DNA of 58,265 bases from Desulfotomaculaceae bacterium (GTDB lineage: Bacteria > Bacillota > Desulfotomaculia > Desulfotomaculales > Pelotomaculaceae), in assembly GCA_028702695.1 (NCBI GenBank), contig JAQVOH010000003.1:46370-104634 (forward strand), in the 5' to 3' direction. Every line of letters starts with the position of its first letter. Position 1 is the stretch's first letter. The position numbers and the translations under genes were made by a program. A model generated the notes under the pieces. It did not search any database. It was not told the origin of the DNA and saw only the letters and a program-made list of their open reading frames with translations. This document shows positions 1 through 8,133 of the stretch, one piece after another.

Positions 1-45
1 CACTACTAAAGAGAGCACTACTACCAAACTGTATATCCAACGCAT
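1..45 (-). CDS. Micro-ORF copy 1 (partial, runs off the window)
   Basis: First 15 codons of the repeated 23-codon ORF, starting at the ATG at 45 (minus strand), preceded by AAGGAGG with 8 bases between GGAGG and the ATG. The visible codons equal those of copy 2. The remainder lies left of the window, so the array may contain more copies. Confidence 0.6.
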   Translation of the reverse strand, partial: MRWIYSLVVVLSLVV

Positions 46-109
46 TTATTTTTCCTCCTTTTAATATGAGTTTTATACTAACCAATTGGGCTTTGGCTAT
101 CTTAAGCTC

Positions 110-181
110 CTACCACCTGTGGCCGGCACCCGAGGCCACTACTAAAGAGAGCACTACTACCAAACTGTATATCCAACGCAT
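110..181 (-). CDS. Micro-ORF copy 2, 23-residue hydrophobic peptide
   Basis: ATG at 181, TAG at 110-112. The peptide begins MRWIYS, has a Leu/Val/Ser-rich core over about residues 6-16, and ends SGAGHRW. One Arg, then a hydrophobic stretch, then small residues, resembles a miniature signal peptide or a single membrane helix. SD AAGGAGG lies upstream at good spacing. Codons 15-18 read GTG GCC TCG GGT, unlike copies 3-5, but the amino acids are the same. Precursor of a peptide signal, a small membrane protein and a type I toxin-like peptide are all possible; no homologue is recognised. Confidence 0.65.
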   Translation of the reverse strand: MRWIYSLVVVLSLVVASGAGHRW

Positions 182-245
182 TTATTTTTCCTCCTTTTAA
201 TATGAGTTTTATACTAACCAATTGGGCTTTGGCTATCTTAAGCTC

Positions 246-317
246 CTACCACCTGTGGCCGGCGCCTGAAGCAACTACTAAAGAGAGCACTACTACCAAA
301 CTATATATCCAACGCAT
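246..317 (-). CDS. Micro-ORF copy 3, same 23-residue peptide
   Basis: ATG at 317, TAG at 246-248, SD AAGGAGG upstream. Compared with copy 2, codons 5, 15, 16, 17 and 18 differ (TAT, GTT, GCT, TCA, GGC), all silent. The encoded peptide is therefore unchanged, which suggests selection on the protein. Confidence 0.65.
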   Translation of the reverse strand: MRWIYSLVVVLSLVVASGAGHRW

Positions 318-381
318 TTATTTTTCCTCCTTTTAATATGAGTTTTATATTAACCAATTGGGCTTTGGCTATCTTAAGCTC

Positions 382-453
382 CTACCACCTGTGGCCGGCG
401 CCTGAAGCAACTACTAAAGAGAGCACTACTACCAAACTATATATCCAACGCAT
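382..453 (-). CDS. Micro-ORF copy 4, same 23-residue peptide
   Basis: ATG at 453, TAG at 382-384, SD AAGGAGG upstream. Identical to copy 3 at the nucleotide level, including the spacer variant TTAACC in place of CTAACC on the plus strand, so copies 3 and 4 probably come from the latest duplication. Confidence 0.65.
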   Translation of the reverse strand: MRWIYSLVVVLSLVVASGAGHRW

Positions 454-517
454 TTATTTTTCCTCCTTTTAATATGAGTTTTATATTAACCAATTGGGCT
501 TTGGCTATCTTAAGCTC

Positions 518-589
518 CTACCACCTGTGGCCGGCGCCTGAAGCGACTACTAAAGAGAGCACTACTACCAGACTGTATATCCAACGCAT
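518..589 (-). CDS. Micro-ORF copy 5, first in the transcript
   Basis: ATG at 589 (a second ATG lies directly upstream at 592), TAG at 518-520. This is the promoter-proximal copy. Its upstream sequence differs from the other copies, yet still supplies an SD (GGGGGGAAG) at suitable distance, so ribosome binding has been kept independently of the repeat. Codon 7 is CTG instead of TTG and codon 15 is GTC, both silent. The peptide is the same 23 residues. Confidence 0.65.
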   Translation of the reverse strand: MRWIYSLVVVLSLVVASGAGHRW

Positions 590-719
590 CATCTTCCCCC
601 CTTTCGATAAACTCTTTAAACAACACCGGCATATCTCGACATTCGAACAACATTTGAACGACATAATAATCTAACGCATTCCGTAAAGCTTATTTTTATC
701 TCATGTACTGATTATATAC

Positions 720-748
720 ATTATATATCAACATTAGCGGCTTGTCTA
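720..748 (-). promoter_or_regulatory. Sigma-A-like promoter of the micro-ORF array
   Basis: Minus strand -35 TAGACA (743-748), 17-base spacer, perfect -10 TATAAT (720-725). Transcription would start near 713 and run about 120 bases before copy 5. This separates the array transcriptionally from the transporter operon upstream, though read-through is possible. Confidence 0.55.
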
Positions 749-928
749 CATAATCTTTTCAACTTTTTTCAACAATTCGCAACATATCTCACTGGCACCC
801 ACCGTATGAAGATAGCGAAATAAGCAGCAATTAATTAAACCTACTGTCTACTATAGGCTGGATTGCTGCCTTTTGCGGATATGTTGTCATTTTCACCAAT
901 CAATATGGGCTTTTTCGATCAATTGGGC
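749..928. other. Intergenic region between importer operon and micro-ORF promoter
   Basis: Holds an imperfect inverted repeat (822-876; GGCAGCAAT against ATTGCTGC) that could end the importer transcript, without a clear T-run. At 895-921 the minus strand has AAGCCCAATTGAT and AAGCCCATATTGAT, close to AAGCCCAATTGGT in every spacer of the 136-bp array. This may be a shared regulatory site. No gene is seen here. Confidence 0.35.
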
Positions 929-1684
929 TTATTCTCCCCTAATATTTTCCAAAGAGAGTAATTTTATAGTATAATCATCAAGACTTTGCTCCTGATCCGC
1001 ATACCAAAAGTCAGTTTGCCGGCCTTCCCGCAGCACCATAATTTTGTGGCACAGCTTTAAGAGGGTCCTGGGTTCATGGCTGATGATGATAAACGCGATA
1101 CCGTTTTTCTTATTTAATTCAACAATAATTTGTTCCATCCTGATCCTGCTCGGTACGTCCAGCGCTGAAAAAGGCTCGTCGCAGATAATCAATTGGGGCC
1201 TGGTTGTGATGGCACGGGCCAGGCAGATGCGCTGGAGTTGGCCAAGGCTGAACTGATCGGGGTAATCATACCACCGGCCGTATTCCAGTCCCACCAACTT
1301 CAGCGCCCCAGCTACCAGCGCCTCCCTAGCCCCCTTGTGAAAGCCGCGGTAAATCAGAGGCTCAGCAACAATATCGAAAATGTTCTTATACCTGTTGACA
1401 GAACTCCTGGTATTCTGAAAAAGATACTGGATACTGCGCCGGTAATACCGGTAGGTTTTTCTCTGGGCTATACTTACGCTTTTATATAAAATGAGACCTG
1501 AAACGGGTCTTTCAAAGCCTGCCAGAACTAGGGACAAAGAGGTCTTGCCTGAACCACTCTCGCCCAATATGCCCAATATTTCTCCATCGCACAAACTGAG
1601 GTTGATGTTTTCAAAAACCCTGTGCGCTGAACCGGGGTAAGAAAATGAAAGATCGTCGGCTGACAATAGCGATTGAGCGCTCAC
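929..1684 (-). CDS. Oligopeptide ABC transporter ATP-binding protein (DppF/OppF type)
   Basis: 251 residues, cytoplasmic ATPase subunit powering peptide import with the upstream ATPase and the two permeases. Walker A GESGSGKTS near residue 40, a degenerate signature FSLGQLQR (usual LSGGQ), Walker B LIICDEPFSALD, and the H-loop ISHEP. It is short and lacks the Cys-containing C-terminal extension typical of the OppD/OppF family. The GTG start overlaps the upstream ATPase stop by 4 bases (GTGA), indicating translational coupling. The family is clear; the substrate could be peptides or nickel complexes, and the neighbouring micro-ORF array favours peptides. Confidence 0.85.
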   Translation of the reverse strand: MSAQSLLSADDLSFSYPGSAHRVFENINLSLCDGEILGILGESGSGKTSLSLVLAGFERPVSGLILYKSVSIAQRKTYRYYRRSIQYLFQNTRSSVNRYKNIFDIVAEPLIYRGFHKGAREALVAGALKLVGLEYGRWYDYPDQFSLGQLQRICLARAITTRPQLIICDEPFSALDVPSRIRMEQIIVELNKKNGIAFIIISHEPRTLLKLCHKIMVLREGRQTDFWYADQEQSLDDYTIKLLSLENIRGE

Positions 1685-2643
1685 TGGCTTTCGCCCCTAT
1701 CGTAAAGCCAACATGCTACCTGGCCACTTCCTAGCCGGGTAGGAGCCGGCTCTTTTAGCTCACAGGCCGGGATACTCTCGTGACAGCAGGCAAAATACCG
1801 GCAGCCCGGTAACCGCTCATAGAGCACAGGGGGGTCGACTTGAAAAACTGTGTCCTCCCTACCTTTCATCTCATGAAAAAAGCAGCCAAACAGGTTTTTA
1901 GTATAGGGATGCCGGGGATGGAAGCACACTTCACCAGTATCACCTAACTCCACCAGTCGACCGCTATAAAAAACAGCCAGTGTATGGCAATATTGTAAAG
2001 CAAGACCTAAATCGTGGGTCACCAGGATCATAGCAAAATTGCATTCTTCCTGAGCTTTCCCCAGCAGCGTCATAATCTCATTTTTTGACACTAGGTCCAA
2101 GGACGACGTGGGCTCATCCGCCAGGATGATTTCTGGCCCGCCTGCGATGGCCATAGCCACAGCAACTCGCTGGCACATACCCCCACTCAATTGGTGAGGG
2201 AAATTTCGCAAGATTTGGCCGGGCTCACTGAAGCCAACCTTGACCAGGAGCTCCGCGGCATAATTCGCCACGCTATTGGCCCGCAATCCGGTTTTGACGG
2301 CAATCACTTCTTGCAGTTGGGCGCCGATCTTTCGCGAGGGAGTCAGCGACCCCTGCGGGTTCTGGGGAACATACCCTATTTTATGGCGCCTGAGTTGTCG
2401 AATCTCCTGCCGGCCGGCCTTGAGCAGGTTGCTACAGCCGCACACCGCAATGTTTCCCGCAAGGTCCGCCGTACGGTTCAACAACCCCAGCAAGGCATAG
2501 GTGACCAGGCTTTTACCGCTGCCCGATTCACCGATAATACCCAGCGTTTTCCCCGGTCCCAGACTGAAACTGACATCCTTGAGCAGGGGGATAACTGCCT
2601 TATTTTTATGAATGCTGACGCTTAAGTTCTTTACCTCAATCAT
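1681..2643 (-). CDS. Oligopeptide ABC transporter ATP-binding protein (DppD/OppD type)
   Basis: About 320 residues. Walker A GESGSGKSL, signature LSGGMCQRVA, Walker B IILADEPTSSLD, and H-loop VTHD. The C-terminal segment with Cys residues (GCRYFACC, then PAC, then VACW) matches the oligopeptide-transporter C-terminal domain of OppD-type proteins. The open frame extends further upstream, but I place the start at 2643 (MIEVKNLSV). This is where the ABC domain begins and where the ATG overlaps the end of the permease gene by 8 bases. It is the fourth gene of the importer operon. Confidence 0.88.
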   Translation of the reverse strand: MIEVKNLSVSIHKNKAVIPLLKDVSFSLGPGKTLGIIGESGSGKSLVTYALLGLLNRTADLAGNIAVCGCSNLLKAGRQEIRQLRRHKIGYVPQNPQGSLTPSRKIGAQLQEVIAVKTGLRANSVANYAAELLVKVGFSEPGQILRNFPHQLSGGMCQRVAVAMAIAGGPEIILADEPTSSLDLVSKNEIMTLLGKAQEECNFAMILVTHDLGLALQYCHTLAVFYSGRLVELGDTGEVCFHPRHPYTKNLFGCFFHEMKGREDTVFQVDPPVLYERLPGCRYFACCHESIPACELKEPAPTRLGSGQVACWLYDRGESQ

Positions 2644-3472
2644 GTTCGAGCAATCCCTTCGCCTTGGAACTGTATGCCTTATGCAGCGCATCACCCAGGA
2701 TGTTGAAACATAGCACAAGTACGGTTAGGGTCAGGACTGGAAACAGCCACTGCCACGGGTAAACCCTGAGGGACATCAGGCCGTCGGAAATCAATACACC
2801 CAGGCTGGCGTTGGGCGCTTGCACCCCTAAGCCGACGATGCTTAAAAAGGCTTCCGCCATAATTGCATCCGGGATCGAGAAAGCTGCTGTGGTGAGAAGC
2901 ACCGGAATGCAGGTGGGGAGGATATGGCGCGCCATAATATGCAAACTACCCGCTCCATTTAGCCTGGCAAATTTGATAAAAGGCGCGTTTCTGATAACGC
3001 GGACTTCACCCCTGATCATCCTGGCGGTCGGTATCCACAATACCAGACCCAGGGCGATAAAAATGTTCTTGATCCCCGGCTCCAGCACTACGGTCAGCAT
3101 GACTACAATTAAAAAGGGCGGAACGCACCAAAAAATATCAACTATGCCCATCAGCAGGCGGTCGGCCAGACCTCCCAGCAGGCCTGAGACGCTGCCTACC
3201 AGGAACCCTACCGTAACATTAATCAGCGTGGCAAAGAAAGCAATCGTAAGTGAAATTCTGATCCCGTAGATGAGCCTGGCCAGCAAGTCCCGCCCCAGGT
3301 AGTCTGTTCCCAGCCAATGGGCCGTGCCGGGCCCGGTATTGGCCTGAAACAAATCCTGGCTGTTGGGTTCACATTGAAAAATGAGCGTACCCCCAAGGGA
3401 TACGACCACATATAGACCGATTAAGATGAAGCAGGCCAAAACCAGCCTATTTTTCAAGGTCCTGATGAGCAT
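2636..3472 (-). CDS. Oligopeptide ABC transporter permease (DppC/OppC type)
   Basis: 278 residues: an N-terminal membrane helix, a short extracytoplasmic stretch containing GTDYLGRD (a hallmark of DppC-type subunits), then a BPD_transp_1 core of about five helices. The ATPase-docking (EAA) loop lies around FIKFARLNGAGS. The ATG overlaps the upstream permease stop (TAATG), with SD GAGGTAG. It forms the channel with the next permease. Confidence 0.9.
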   Translation of the reverse strand: MLIRTLKNRLVLACFILIGLYVVVSLGGTLIFQCEPNSQDLFQANTGPGTAHWLGTDYLGRDLLARLIYGIRISLTIAFFATLINVTVGFLVGSVSGLLGGLADRLLMGIVDIFWCVPPFLIVVMLTVVLEPGIKNIFIALGLVLWIPTARMIRGEVRVIRNAPFIKFARLNGAGSLHIMARHILPTCIPVLLTTAAFSIPDAIMAEAFLSIVGLGVQAPNASLGVLISDGLMSLRVYPWQWLFPVLTLTVLVLCFNILGDALHKAYSSKAKGLLEHD

Positions 3473-4398
3473 TATGCTACCTCATCCCTGACCCGGCTTT
3501 GGGGGTTGATTAAAAAAATCAAAACGTCTGCCAGGAAGGTTGAAACCAGCAGGACAAAAGTATAGAAGATGGTTACCCCGGCCACCAAGTTATAGTCGCG
3601 GTTGCCCACGGACATGACATAATACTGGCCGAGTCCAGGCAGCGCAAATATCTTTTCCACAATAAAGCTCCCGGTCAGGAGGGTAGCAGCCAGCGGGCTT
3701 AAGTAATGGACAACACCGGACAGGGCATTGGGCAGGGCGTGCCGGAAAAGTACCGAGACGGAGTTTAAGCCTCTGGCCCTGGCGGCGATAATATAGTCAC
3801 GGTTTAGGACTTCAATCATTTCAGTCCTTACCAGGCGTATGATCATAGCCGCCGGTAGGGCTGAGAGAGTAAGCACCGGCAACACCAGGCCCAGGGGGCT
3901 GTTGGACATGGCTGCCGGCAGTAATTGTAGTTTTAGAGCAACAAGATATATAAGGCCGGCCCCCAGGGCAAAATTAGGCACAGACATCCCCAGGGTAGCC
4001 AACACTAGCACCAACCGGTCCGGCCATCTGTTCCTGAGCGCGGCTGCGGCAACTCCCAGGCTAACACCCAGTACGGTCGACAGTAACAGGGCCAGGAGGC
4101 CTACCGTTGCCGAAACGGGGAAGGACTCCTTGATAATGTCGTTGACCGAGCGCCCCGGATACTTAAGTGAAGGCCCCAGGTCCAACCTGGCCAAATTGTA
4201 AAGGTAGCCGGTATACTGGGTCACCAGAGGTTGGTCCAGCCCGTACCTGGCCAGGATATTTTCCTTGATTTCAGGCGCTACCCGCCTATTTGTAAAAGGA
4301 TCCCCCGGCAAAAGGCGCATCAAGAAAAAGGTGAGAGTCACCACCACAAACATGACTCCCAAGTTGAAAGCAACTTTTTTTAAAATATAGATGGCCAT
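3472..4398 (-). CDS. Oligopeptide ABC transporter permease (DppB/OppB type)
   Basis: 308 residues, about six membrane helices. The N-terminal VTLTFFLMRLLPGDPF is typical of DppB/OppB. The EAA loop is near RDYIIAARARGLN. The C-terminal region carries the ALPGLGQ segment common in this family. The ATG immediately abuts the stop of the binding-protein gene, so the two are co-translated. Confidence 0.92.
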   Translation of the reverse strand: MAIYILKKVAFNLGVMFVVVTLTFFLMRLLPGDPFTNRRVAPEIKENILARYGLDQPLVTQYTGYLYNLARLDLGPSLKYPGRSVNDIIKESFPVSATVGLLALLLSTVLGVSLGVAAAALRNRWPDRLVLVLATLGMSVPNFALGAGLIYLVALKLQLLPAAMSNSPLGLVLPVLTLSALPAAMIIRLVRTEMIEVLNRDYIIAARARGLNSVSVLFRHALPNALSGVVHYLSPLAATLLTGSFIVEKIFALPGLGQYYVMSVGNRDYNLVAGVTIFYTFVLLVSTFLADVLIFLINPQSRVRDEVA

Positions 4399-6009
4399 TT
4401 AATCAACAAAAGCCCATTTGAAATCTGCAAAGAAGGCAAAACTGGGGTGAATGACCTCGCGGATGTTGTCCTTTTCCAGATAAGGGTTGGTATAGTAGTA
4501 AATAGGTATAAGCGGCTGCTCGCTCATAAGGATTTTTTCCGCTTCGAAAAGGGCGTCCATGCGGGCGGCAGAGTCTTTGGTCTCTCTAGCCTGCTTCAGC
4601 AACCGGTCATATCCTTCATTGGTCCAGTCCGCCTGGTTGTTGGGCCCAGCTTTCTCCCACAAGTCCAGGAAGGTCATGGGGTCGTTGTAATCTGCGTTCC
4701 AGCCCACCCGGGCCACCTGGTAGTCTCTTTCGTCCAGGGTCTCATAGAAGACTTTGTACTCCTGCTCAATAATTTCCGCTTCGATGCCCAGGCTCTCCTG
4801 CCACATTCCCGTAATGGCCTCGGCTACGAACCTGTGGTTCTGGTTGTTGCTAATCAGTAGTTTGACCTTGGGGAAACCACGTCCTTCGGGGTAACCCGCT
4901 TCTGCCAGCAGCTTCTTGGCCTCGGACGGGTTAAAACCTGCAATCAGCTTTTCACCCAGGCTCCTGAATTCGCTGCCTGTGGCAGGCCCGTTGACACCCG
5001 GCGGGACAAAGGCGTAGGCAGCCTTTTCCCCGCTCAGGGTCACTTTGCTAACCAGCGCCTCGCGGTCGATGGCCAAGGACAGCGCCTGGCGAACCCTGAC
5101 ATCATTGAAAGGGGTCAGATTGGTATTAAACATGTAAAATTCATTGGACAGATCCGGGCTCAGTTTAAGCAGGTTGTCCTTGGCCAAGCGCTCCATCTCA
5201 CGGTAGGGTGGCGTCTCGGCAATGTCGATCTGACCGCTCTCAAACATGGCCAGCTCGGTATTAGCGTCGTCCACCAGGGTAACCACCAGGCTCTTCAGCT
5301 GCACGCTGTCCTGGTCCCAGTAGTGCTCATTTTTTTCAAGTATGAATTGCTTATTATGCTCCCAGGTAGTCAATTTGAAAGGACCGTTGCCGGTAAATGT
5401 AGCTGGATTTTGGGCCCAGCCTGTGCTGTCTCCTTCAACTGCCTTTTTGTTGACGGGAAACAGGGTGGGAAACGCAGTTAATGATAGAAAATAGGGGACA
5501 GGCTCATTGAGGGTGACGATCAGCTTGTCTTTTCCCTCGGCGCGGACTCCAACTTCAGCCGGGTCTTTGATTTTAGCGGCGTTAAAAGCTTCGCCATTGA
5601 CCAGGTAATAAAGCTGATAGGCATAGGGTGAAGCGGTTTCCGGGTCCAGCACCCGCCGCCAGGAGTAGACAAAGTCCTCGGCTGTAAGTGGTTCTCCATT
5701 CGTCCAATTGGACTCTCTCAGGGTAAAGGTATAAATCCGGCCGTCGGCTGAAACCTCCCAACTTTTGGCCATACCCGGGGAAGGTTTTCCGTCGCGATCC
5801 ATCCGCACCAACCCTTCCAACAGGGCGTTTTCCAAAGTTTGCTCCGTAACTCCAGAAGAAAGGGCCGGGTCGAGAGTAGCAGGCTCGGCTCCGATGTTGT
5901 ACCTGATGGTCTGCTGGGCAGGCTGGCTTGTTGTGGGTTTAGAGGGGGAACACCCAGCGGCCATAACCACCAAACAAATATAAAGAAGTAATCTTGTAAG
6001 CTTGTTCAA
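4399..6009 (-). CDS. Peptide-binding lipoprotein of the ABC importer (OppA/DppA family)
   Basis: 536 residues. The signal peptide ends in a lipobox (MAAGC, lipidated Cys near residue 20), then a full-length SBP_bac_5 domain: GAEPATLDPA near the N-terminus and the RVRQALSLAIDREA segment typical of OppA proteins. It would capture peptides outside the membrane and deliver them to the permeases. The start is a TTG downstream of a G-rich SD (AGGGGGG). It is first of five genes. The specificity of the pocket cannot be read from sequence; nickel-chelate binding is an alternative. Confidence 0.9.
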   Translation of the reverse strand: MNKLTRLLLYICLVVMAAGCSPSKPTTSQPAQQTIRYNIGAEPATLDPALSSGVTEQTLENALLEGLVRMDRDGKPSPGMAKSWEVSADGRIYTFTLRESNWTNGEPLTAEDFVYSWRRVLDPETASPYAYQLYYLVNGEAFNAAKIKDPAEVGVRAEGKDKLIVTLNEPVPYFLSLTAFPTLFPVNKKAVEGDSTGWAQNPATFTGNGPFKLTTWEHNKQFILEKNEHYWDQDSVQLKSLVVTLVDDANTELAMFESGQIDIAETPPYREMERLAKDNLLKLSPDLSNEFYMFNTNLTPFNDVRVRQALSLAIDREALVSKVTLSGEKAAYAFVPPGVNGPATGSEFRSLGEKLIAGFNPSEAKKLLAEAGYPEGRGFPKVKLLISNNQNHRFVAEAITGMWQESLGIEAEIIEQEYKVFYETLDERDYQVARVGWNADYNDPMTFLDLWEKAGPNNQADWTNEGYDRLLKQARETKDSAARMDALFEAEKILMSEQPLIPIYYYTNPYLEKDNIREVIHPSFAFFADFKWAFVD

Positions 6010-6179
6010 AATCCCATACCCCCTGTATACGTTGTCTTATCAATGGGTTATTTCTCCATAATTTCGATAATTACCTTCCCAATGAAGAATATTTTTAAAA
6101 ATACTGTCGTTTAGGAAGGGATCTGCTCATTTTGTCAGAAATACTCTCCTCGACCTATGTAAAAAGGAAGTAACAGAAA

Positions 6180-7442
6180 ATGTCAGTTGACTTCGTCAAA
6201 AAACACCTGTATTCGGGTTCTATAAATCCTGCTGGCACATATCAGCTAATCATCAATCTTTTAGGTTTATACCTTATCTATAGAGCTGCTTCGGGCTGGA
6301 ACACAGACATGCTTTGGGTTTATATCTTTTGGCTGCTGTTTAGTACGGTCGCAGAACTTAAACCCATCTCCATGCCGAATAATGACCAACTGACAGTATC
6401 TTTCGCCGTCCATATCTCGGCCCAGATTTTATTTGGTTTGCCCTTAGCCATCCTGTCGTCCACCTTTGCCAATATTGTCACAGACCTCATTGGCCGCCGC
6501 GGTTGGAAGAAGATGCTGTTCAACGTCAGCCAGTACTCTATAACAATTTATTGTTCCTGGTTTGTCTACCAATTTTTAAGGCCTGGCTCCGGCCCCCTTG
6601 ACTTAAAATCGGATTTTTTGGCGATGGTCATGAGCTGCCTTACCTATGTTCTCGTCAACTTCGTGCTGGTCTCTACAGTCATCTCATTAAGTCAGGGCAC
6701 CAGGTGGATCCGTCAGTTGACCAACGACGTCAAGCTGGAGATGATCCATTTTGCTACTTTAGTCCCGGTAAGCCTTTTGATTGTCATCCTGTATAATTAT
6801 GAACCCCTCTCGATCGTAATCCTGCTGCTTCCACTGGCTATGGCTCACTTCAGTTTCGACAACTATATGACTCTGCGCACGGAAACCAAGAATACCATCG
6901 AAGTCCTGGCCGACATCATTGATAAAAGAGATGCCTACACTGCTCAGCACTCTCTCCGGGTTGCTAATTACTGCGAAGCAATTGCCCACATGCTTAAACT
7001 CAAGCCAAGCGATTATGAAACCTTGATTACTGCTGCAAGGGTCCATGACCTGGGCAAGATTTCGGTACCGGATTCAATCCTCCTAAAAGACCAGTGTCTT
7101 AAACCTGAAGAAAGAAGTGTTATTAACGATCATGCCATCATTGGCTTTAATATTCTAAACAACCTGCGTTTTTACAAATCCGGCGCTATGTTCGTCTGTC
7201 ACCATCACGAAAGGTACGACGGTACAGGTTATCCTAAAGGGCTCAAAGGGGACCAGATACCCCTGGGAGCAAGAATTATGGCTGTTGCAGACAGTTATGA
7301 CGCCATGACCTCCGACCGTCCGTACCGCAAAGCAATGACAGCTGAGGTGGCCCTTGCTGAAATCATCAAAAACTCAGGCACCCAGTTTGACCCCCAGATT
7401 GTTGAGGTATTTATTGAAATCATTAGAAGTGAGCGAATTTAA
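6180..7442 (+). CDS. Membrane-bound HD-GYP phosphodiesterase
   Basis: 420 residues. The first ~225 form about six hydrophobic helices of an integral membrane sensor; the rest is a complete HD-GYP domain with VHDLGK (metal-binding HD), H-A-I-I-G, HHHERYDGTGYP (the GYP motif intact) and DSYDAMTSDRPYR. HD-GYP enzymes hydrolyse cyclic di-GMP, some cyclic di-nucleotide relatives. All key residues are present, so activity is expected. SD AAGGAAG precedes the ATG. Divergent from the importer operon, with a 170-base gap. Confidence 0.92.
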   Translation: MSVDFVKKHLYSGSINPAGTYQLIINLLGLYLIYRAASGWNTDMLWVYIFWLLFSTVAELKPISMPNNDQLTVSFAVHISAQILFGLPLAILSSTFANIVTDLIGRRGWKKMLFNVSQYSITIYCSWFVYQFLRPGSGPLDLKSDFLAMVMSCLTYVLVNFVLVSTVISLSQGTRWIRQLTNDVKLEMIHFATLVPVSLLIVILYNYEPLSIVILLLPLAMAHFSFDNYMTLRTETKNTIEVLADIIDKRDAYTAQHSLRVANYCEAIAHMLKLKPSDYETLITAARVHDLGKISVPDSILLKDQCLKPEERSVINDHAIIGFNILNNLRFYKSGAMFVCHHHERYDGTGYPKGLKGDQIPLGARIMAVADSYDAMTSDRPYRKAMTAEVALAEIIKNSGTQFDPQIVEVFIEIIRSERI

Positions 7443-7477
7443 ATTAGAGTGTGATGTTATTTAACGGAGGGATCCCT

Positions 7478-8095
7478 ATGGCTTTTGTAATCGTGGTCAT
7501 TGTAGTGGCTGCTGTCGCCCTGCTTACCGGCGGCAGGTTGAGCAACCTGAAAAACCTTCAGTTCAGATTTTCCTGGCTGGTGCTGGCGGCGGTAGTCTTA
7601 AAAGTAGTTACCAATTCCAACCTGCGCTACACACTGGGCATCTCCGACCTTTTGGCTCCCAAATTATATATGGTCTCCTTAGGGTTGGTCGCCCTTTTTG
7701 TTATTCTCAATATCGCTCTAAGAGGAATGGCCTTAATCGGCCTTGGCCTTTTAGGCAACTTGGCCGCGATATTTTCCAATGGCGGCTACATGCCCTTAAA
7801 ACGTGAATATTTCATGCTAATTGCTTCAGCCGAGGAGCTAGAAAAAATCAACCAGGGCCTGCCTGCCTATAACTATATCGCCACCGGACCGCACACTAAG
7901 CTTTACTACCTGTCGGATATTTTTCTCATGCCCCACTGGATATTTATAACCAAAGTGTTCAGCATCGGGGATGTACTTCTTACCATTGGAGGCTGCATCT
8001 TCGTCTGGTTCTTTCTAAAGACTCCCGCCAAAAAGAAAAACGGCGTCCTCAAAAGCATAGGATACCGCAGCAACGATAAAGACACGGTGCTCTGA
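7478..8095 (+). CDS. DUF5317 family membrane protein
   Basis: About 205 residues, mostly membrane helices, with the conserved NGGYMP motif that I associate with DUF5317. Function unknown. The reading frame extends to a GTG at 7451, but the SD ACGGAGG sits just before the ATG at 7478, so I take that start. It follows the HD-GYP gene by 35 bases in the same direction and is probably co-transcribed. Confidence 0.7.
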   Translation: MAFVIVVIVVAAVALLTGGRLSNLKNLQFRFSWLVLAAVVLKVVTNSNLRYTLGISDLLAPKLYMVSLGLVALFVILNIALRGMALIGLGLLGNLAAIFSNGGYMPLKREYFMLIASAEELEKINQGLPAYNYIATGPHTKLYYLSDIFLMPHWIFITKVFSIGDVLLTIGGCIFVWFFLKTPAKKKNGVLKSIGYRSNDKDTVL

Positions 8096-8097
8096 TG

Positions 8098-8133
8098 TTT
8101 TCGAAAAGCCTCTGGGGTAGTGGGCTTAGGGGT
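8098..8133 (+). repeat. Solo end of the 226-bp MITE-like element
   Basis: Matches the left terminus of the elements at 22515 and 22791 (CGAAAAGCCTCTGGGG onward) then diverges. A second, more decayed match lies at 8771-8808. Both appear to be fragments. Confidence 0.5.

Larger units (their letters stand above)
1..589 (-). repeat. 136-bp tandem repeat array encoding a micro-ORF
   Basis: Four full 136-bp periods plus a part unit, cut by the window's left edge. Equivalent bases recur at 3, 139, 275, 411 and 547. On the minus strand each unit holds a Shine-Dalgarno site (AAGGAGG), an ATG 8 bases after its GGAGG core, a 23-codon ORF ending TAG, and a 64-base spacer. Seven changes at six coding positions separate the units and one separates the spacers. 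The right boundary is sharp: sequence stops matching after the ATG at 589, where a different SD (GGGGGG) takes over. Array and period are seen directly; function is inferred. Confidence 0.95.

Noticed and set aside
1-589. CRISPR array
   Set aside because: The 136-bp units are contiguous copies without unique spacers, and no cas genes are present. The same applies to the 33-bp repeats at 54715.
474-674. 66-codon plus-strand ORF across the end of the 136-bp array
   Set aside because: No Shine-Dalgarno site, its C-terminus runs into non-repeat DNA, and the opposite-strand micro-ORFs have well-placed SDs. It remains a minor alternative and is discussed under the array.
2644-2718. N-terminal extension of the DppD-type ATPase
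   Set aside because: It lies inside the upstream permease gene and precedes the conserved start of the ABC domain at 2643.
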